From Oceanisphaera sp. IT1-181 (GTDB taxonomy: Bacteria; Pseudomonadota; Gammaproteobacteria; Enterobacterales; Aeromonadaceae), in assembly GCF_033807535.1 (NCBI RefSeq), contig NZ_CP136856.1:454001-518000 (forward strand): DNA of 64,000 nucleotides, given 5' to 3'. Under the pieces are notes generated by a model. The model worked only from the letters and a program-made list of their open reading frames with translations, searched no databases and had not been told where the DNA came from. The position numbers and the translations under genes were made by a program. Positions 60,630-64,000 of this stretch are shown here, one piece after another (the first letter of the stretch is position 1; each line of letters begins with the position of its first letter).

Positions 60630-61953
60630 TCGAATCTTTGCTTTTTTAGTGTTGTGTATTGCGCTCAGCCTACCGTTAGGTGTGGCCAGCGTATTTACGG
60701 GTGAAGTATTGCTTAATTTCGTTTTTTTCTGGCCGTTGTTTATGTCAGGGCTGTGGATCACGGGCGGAATTTATTTCTGGTTCTACCGTGAACGCCATTG
60801 GGCGTGGGGAGAGGATGTGGCGCCCCCCGAGCTGCTGGGTAATCCACTGATTTCAATCTTGATCCCCTGCTTTAACGAGGGAGTTAACGCCCGAGAGACC
60901 ATAGCTGCAGCCATGGCACAGCGCTATGACAATATCGAGGTGATTGCCATCAATGATGGCTCTTCTGACAATACCGCTGAGGTGCTAGATCAGCTGGCAC
61001 AGGAATACCCACGGTTACGCGTTATTCATCTGGCAAGCAATCAAGGTAAAGCTATAGCCCTGAATACCGGCGCCATGGCTGCTCGCAGCGATTTACTGGT
61101 GTGCATAGACGGTGATGCGATGCTCGATCGAGATGCCGCCGCTTACATGGTGTTGCCATTGCTGGAAAATCCGCGTGTGGGGGCGGTCACCGGCAACCCA
61201 CGCATTCGTACTCGTTCAACACTGGTTGGCCGAATACAGGTAGGCGAGTTTTCTTCAATCATTGGTTTGATCAAGCGTACCCAGCGCATTTATGGGCAGG
61301 TTTTTACGGTGTCGGGCGTGGTTGCTGCCTTTCGTAAGCGCGCCTTGGCTGAAGTCGGTTTTTGGAGTAACGACATGGTCACCGAAGATATTGATATCAG
61401 CTGGAAATTACAGCTCCAACACTGGTCTATCTTCTTTGAGCCGCGGGCGCTGTGCTGGATCTTGATGCCCGAAACTCTAGCCGGACTGTGGAAGCAACGT
61501 TTGCGCTGGGCACAAGGTGGCGCAGAGGTATTTCTTAAAAATATTCGCAATATGTGGGTATGGCGTAATCATCGTATGTGGCCCTTGATTGCTGAGTTTT
61601 GTCTATCAACAATTTGGGTGTTTACCTATTTTGTTAGTCTGTTCATCTTTATAGTTGGTCTGTTTGTATCTTTACCTGAAAACCTAGCGATACCACAAAT
61701 TTTCCCGCCCGCCTTTACCGGATTGCTAATAGGCATTGTTTGTTTGGGGCAGTTCTCGGTCAGCTTATTGATTGAGCGACGCTATGAGAAAAATTTGGCC
61801 AATTCATTATTCTGGATTATTTGGTTCCCAGTGGTGTACTGGATGCTCAGTCTATTTACCACTCTGATAGCCTTTACTAAGGTCATGCTTAACGATCGTA
61901 GAAAACGAGCCCGCTGGGTTAGTCCTGACCGTGGTATCGGGAGGATTACATGA
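60622..61953 (+). CDS. pgaC: Poly-beta-1,6-N-acetyl-D-glucosamine synthase PgaC
   Basis: 443 residues. Inner-membrane GT2 processive glycosyltransferase that polymerises UDP-GlcNAc. Two N-terminal helices, then the GT-A domain: ISILIPCFNEGVNARETI, IDGDAMLDRDAAAY (D-x-D), MVTEDIDISWKLQ (ED) and QRLRWAQGG (Q-x-x-R-W), followed by three C-terminal helices. Overlaps pgaB by 8 bp and pgaD by 4 bp. Confidence 0.96.
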   Translation: MTDRIFAFLVLCIALSLPLGVASVFTGEVLLNFVFFWPLFMSGLWITGGIYFWFYRERHWAWGEDVAPPELLGNPLISILIPCFNEGVNARETIAAAMAQRYDNIEVIAINDGSSDNTAEVLDQLAQEYPRLRVIHLASNQGKAIALNTGAMAARSDLLVCIDGDAMLDRDAAAYMVLPLLENPRVGAVTGNPRIRTRSTLVGRIQVGEFSSIIGLIKRTQRIYGQVFTVSGVVAAFRKRALAEVGFWSNDMVTEDIDISWKLQLQHWSIFFEPRALCWILMPETLAGLWKQRLRWAQGGAEVFLKNIRNMWVWRNHRMWPLIAEFCLSTIWVFTYFVSLFIFIVGLFVSLPENLAIPQIFPPAFTGLLIGIVCLGQFSVSLLIERRYEKNLANSLFWIIWFPVVYWMLSLFTTLIAFTKVMLNDRRKRARWVSPDRGIGRIT

Positions 61954-62405
61954 TGAGCCATCCATTGATTTTTACCGAACGCCGCATGTTGCCAAGACTA
62001 ATTGATAGCCTGTTGACCCTAATCGCTTGGGGCGGATTTCTCTGGCTGATATATCACGGCGTGATTTCTGTCCTGCACATTCAGCCAGAGGTCGAGATAC
62101 AGCCGTTTAGTCTGACCATTAGTACTATTACTCTCTATTTATTGATCGCATTGGCCAACAGCTTGCTGTTAATTTTATGGGCAAAGTACAATCAGCGCCG
62201 TTTTCGCACCGAGCGTCGTACTCGGCGCGAAGAGTTATCTGATGAGCAATTGGCTATGCATTTTGGATTGACACCGGAAATCCTACAGCAACTTACCCAA
62301 TCGCAAATAATGGTGGTTAGTTACAATCATGACGGGACCACATTGCAAGTTAGCGTCAAGCGTAAGCTGCCCGTCTTAGGCTCGGGTAAACAGTTGTTGC
62401 TTTAG
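61950..62405 (+). CDS. pgaD: PNAG biosynthesis protein PgaD
   Basis: 151 residues with two membrane helices (LLTLIAWGGFLWLIYHGVIS and ITLYLLIALANSLLLILWA) and a cytoplasmic C-terminal tail (KYNQRRFRTERRTRREELSD). PgaD binds PgaC and makes it active when c-di-GMP is high in E. coli. It overlaps pgaC by ATGA. Alternative start three bases later. Confidence 0.93.
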   Translation: MMSHPLIFTERRMLPRLIDSLLTLIAWGGFLWLIYHGVISVLHIQPEVEIQPFSLTISTITLYLLIALANSLLLILWAKYNQRRFRTERRTRREELSDEQLAMHFGLTPEILQQLTQSQIMVVSYNHDGTTLQVSVKRKLPVLGSGKQLLL

Positions 62406-62714
62406 TGGCCGTACTTACGTTAGTCGCTAATTATCATTACTTATTTCGTACATACCTCAACGCCAATAAGCCACTCGTATTGATGAGTTAGTCGGGTGGT
62501 TTTGCTTGGTATCTTCAGTTTTAAATAATTTGATTGCCCTCTAATAAATGCAATTATTTTTTTCAAAAAAGCTCTTGCGATCGACTTTAGCCGATCCCGT
62601 TATGTTTTGGCGTATAAATTGCTGTATAGATAAAAGAGCCTGAGTGTATCTCATGGCTCTAACACCCAATGTCGCCCGTGCGGCATTAATCGTTCTAAGG
62701 AAGAGGAAATTTTA
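62406..62714. other. Gap between the pga operon and the second TRAP operon
   Basis: About 310 bp. AAGCCACTCG and CGGGTGGTTTT (62467-62502) form a weak stem that may terminate pga. The A+T-rich second half should hold the dctP promoter; I could not choose one. Nothing else seen. Confidence 0.4.
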
Positions 62715-63707
62715 ATGCTTAAAGTGACCGCTAAAGTACTAGTTTGTGCTGTCTCACTGGGATTGGCTGGGTTAGCGAATGCTGCCGAGCCGATTATTAT
62801 TAAATTCTCGCACGTGGTTGCCGAGCACACGCCCAAGGGCCAAGGTGCATTGCTGTTTAAAAAGCTGGCAGAAGAGCGTTTGCCAGGCCAAGTAGAAGTT
62901 GAGGTGTATTCCAACTCATCTTTATTTGGTGATGGTAAAGAAATGGAAGCCTTATTGTTGGGTGATGTGCAGTTGATTGCTCCGTCGTTAGCTAAGTTTG
63001 AGCATTACTCAAAGCCGATCCAGATTTTTGATTTACCCTTCTTGTTTGACGATATTGCCGCCGTTGACCGCTTTCAAAAAGGGCCGGTAGGTCAAGAGTT
63101 GTTAACCAGCATGGAAGATAAAGGCATCACCGGTTTAGGCTATTGGCACAATGGTTTGAAGCAGTTATCTGCCAATAAGGCGCTGCGCGTACCTAAAGAT
63201 GCGCGTGGTTTAAAGTTCAGAGTACAAGCTTCTGCGGTACTGGATGAGCAGTTTAAAGCGTTGCGCGCTAACCCTCGTAAAATGAGCTTTGCAGAAGTGT
63301 ATCAAGGCTTGCAGACCGGTGTAGTTAACGGTGCAGAAAACCCGTACTCCAATATTTACTCGCAAAAAATGCACGAGGTACAAAAGTACATTACCGAGTC
63401 TAACCACGGTTTGCTCGACTACATGGTGATTACTAACACCGAGTTCTGGAATGGTTTACCAGCTGATGTGCGCACTGAGCTGACTGAAATCATGAGTGAA
63501 GTAACGGTTGAAGTGAATAAGCTTGCTGAAGAAATTAACCAGCGTGATAAACAGTCAATTATTGATAGTGGCAAAAGCGAAATTATTACATTAACGAAAG
63601 AGCAGCGTGATCAATGGCGTGAGCAGGTTAAGCCGGTGTGGAATATGTTTGAAGAAGACATTGGTGCAGAGCGCATCAAGGCAGCAGAAGCCTCTAACCA
63701 GCAGTAA
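62715..63707 (+). CDS. dctP: TRAP transporter substrate-binding protein, C4-dicarboxylate (DctP) type
   Basis: 330 residues with a signal peptide (VLVCAVSLGLAGLANA, cleaved before AEPIIIKF). Characteristic strings are IKFSHVVAEHTPKGQGAL, VEVYSNSSLFGDGKEMEALL, LKFRVQASAVLDEQF (ligand Arg) and VYQGLQTGVVNGAENPYSNI, which are typical of the malate/succinate/fumarate group. ATG 62715 with GGAAGAGGAAATTTTA upstream. No sigma-54 (GG-N10-GC) promoter or DctB/DctD gene was seen nearby. Confidence 0.94.
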   Translation: MLKVTAKVLVCAVSLGLAGLANAAEPIIIKFSHVVAEHTPKGQGALLFKKLAEERLPGQVEVEVYSNSSLFGDGKEMEALLLGDVQLIAPSLAKFEHYSKPIQIFDLPFLFDDIAAVDRFQKGPVGQELLTSMEDKGITGLGYWHNGLKQLSANKALRVPKDARGLKFRVQASAVLDEQFKALRANPRKMSFAEVYQGLQTGVVNGAENPYSNIYSQKMHEVQKYITESNHGLLDYMVITNTEFWNGLPADVRTELTEIMSEVTVEVNKLAEEINQRDKQSIIDSGKSEIITLTKEQRDQWREQVKPVWNMFEEDIGAERIKAAEASNQQ

Positions 63708-63714
63708 CTGAGCG

Positions 63715-63748
63715 AGTCGTCACGCGGCCATTGTGCTGCGTGACGACT
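63715..63748 (+). promoter_or_regulatory. Strong hairpin between dctP and dctQ of the second TRAP operon
   Basis: AGTCGTCACGC / GCGTGACGACT form an 11-bp stem with a 12-base loop and no following T-run. Same position in the operon as the hairpin at 7843-7868. Confidence 0.7.
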
Positions 63749-63805
63749 GATTTAGCGTTCGTTAGTCGTGTCTGAGTTTTGCTATCCGTTTCGGGGTGAA
63801 TATTT

Positions 63806-64000
63806 ATGAATGCTGTGCGCCTGATTTGGGACCGCTTTGAAGAAGGTTTTATTGTTTTTTTACTGACGGTAATGACGCTAGTCACCTTTGTTTATGTAAT
63901 TTTTAATAATTTTTATACTTTTTTTTATGCCGTAGGTGCGTATTTTTCAGAAAGATCTGAAGGTGTGTCTGAGTTTTTTTATACCATTGGTGACTTCATT
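63806..64000 (+). CDS. dctQ: TRAP transporter small permease (DctQ), truncated by the window end
   Basis: 65 codons visible from ATG 63806 (GGGGTGA upstream). The product begins MNAVRLIWDRFEEGFIVFLL, with the first membrane helix LLTVMTLVTFVYVIFNNFY, as in C4-dicarboxylate DctQ proteins. It continues beyond base 64000; dctM is expected to follow. Confidence 0.88.
   Translation, partial: MNAVRLIWDRFEEGFIVFLLTVMTLVTFVYVIFNNFYTFFYAVGAYFSERSEGVSEFFYTIGDFI

Overview
The window looks like chromosome of an aquatic or marine gammaproteobacterium, most likely near Aeromonadales (Oceanisphaera/Oceanimonas/Zobellella-like). This is inferred from gene content and gene order (yggS-proC-yggT-yggU-rdgB-hemW, zapD-yacG-mutT, srmB/trmN6, fldB/xerD, recJ...prfB-lysS, pilT-pilU, pgaABCD), not from a marker search. 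No rRNA, tRNA or CRISPR was recognised.

Layout: 1-1044 is the end of parC. 1111-9875 is a G+C-rich catabolic island on the minus strand: a TRAP transporter (dctP-dctQ-dctM), a PdxA2-like dehydrogenase, a rhamnonate-dehydratase-like enolase-superfamily enzyme, an AraD1/FAH-family enzyme and alpha-ketoglutarate semialdehyde dehydrogenase. A divergent FadR-type GntR regulator faces a promoter that carries an inverted-repeat operator. Together they suggest uptake of a sugar acid and its conversion to 2-oxoglutarate. A chemoreceptor (10197-12155) follows.

12407-21756 is mostly core: mutT, yacG, zapD, hemW, rdgB, a DUF4426 gene, yggU, yggT, proC and yggS on the minus strand, then pilT, pilU and yaaA on the plus strand. 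21757-24071 holds two tandem paralogous small-RNA candidates with sigma-E-like promoters, a 50-residue Arg-rich small protein, and an IS4-family element inserted in the centre of a palindromic terminator. 24072-30127 holds srmB, trmN6, brnQ (preceded by a possible branched-chain leader peptide), fldB, xerD, and a 660-bp gap where dsbC is usually found.

30128-40538 is the recJ-prfB-lysS locus, split by about 6 kb: a tandem array of ~107-bp palindromic repeats interrupted by an IS1595-family element (8-bp target duplication), and two tandem chemoreceptor genes that share almost identical signalling halves and each have a FliA-type promoter. prfB keeps the RF2 programmed +1 frameshift. 41591-43649 is a two-cassette integron array (an HNH protein and a secreted RCC1-repeat protein) with two well-formed attC sites but no integrase in the window.

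43784-49744 holds a DUF3597 gene and a nitric oxide reductase cluster on the minus strand (a small membrane protein, a diheme NorC fusion, NorB, NorQ, NorD). 50109-55081 holds a metallophosphoesterase, a YkgJ-family cysteine-cluster protein and a MacAB-like ABC exporter. 55890-62405 is a pgaABCD operon for poly-beta-1,6-GlcNAc export, preceded by a translationally coupled 77-codon ORF whose start lies in a small GGA-loop hairpin. The window ends in a second TRAP operon (dctP, then dctQ running off the edge).
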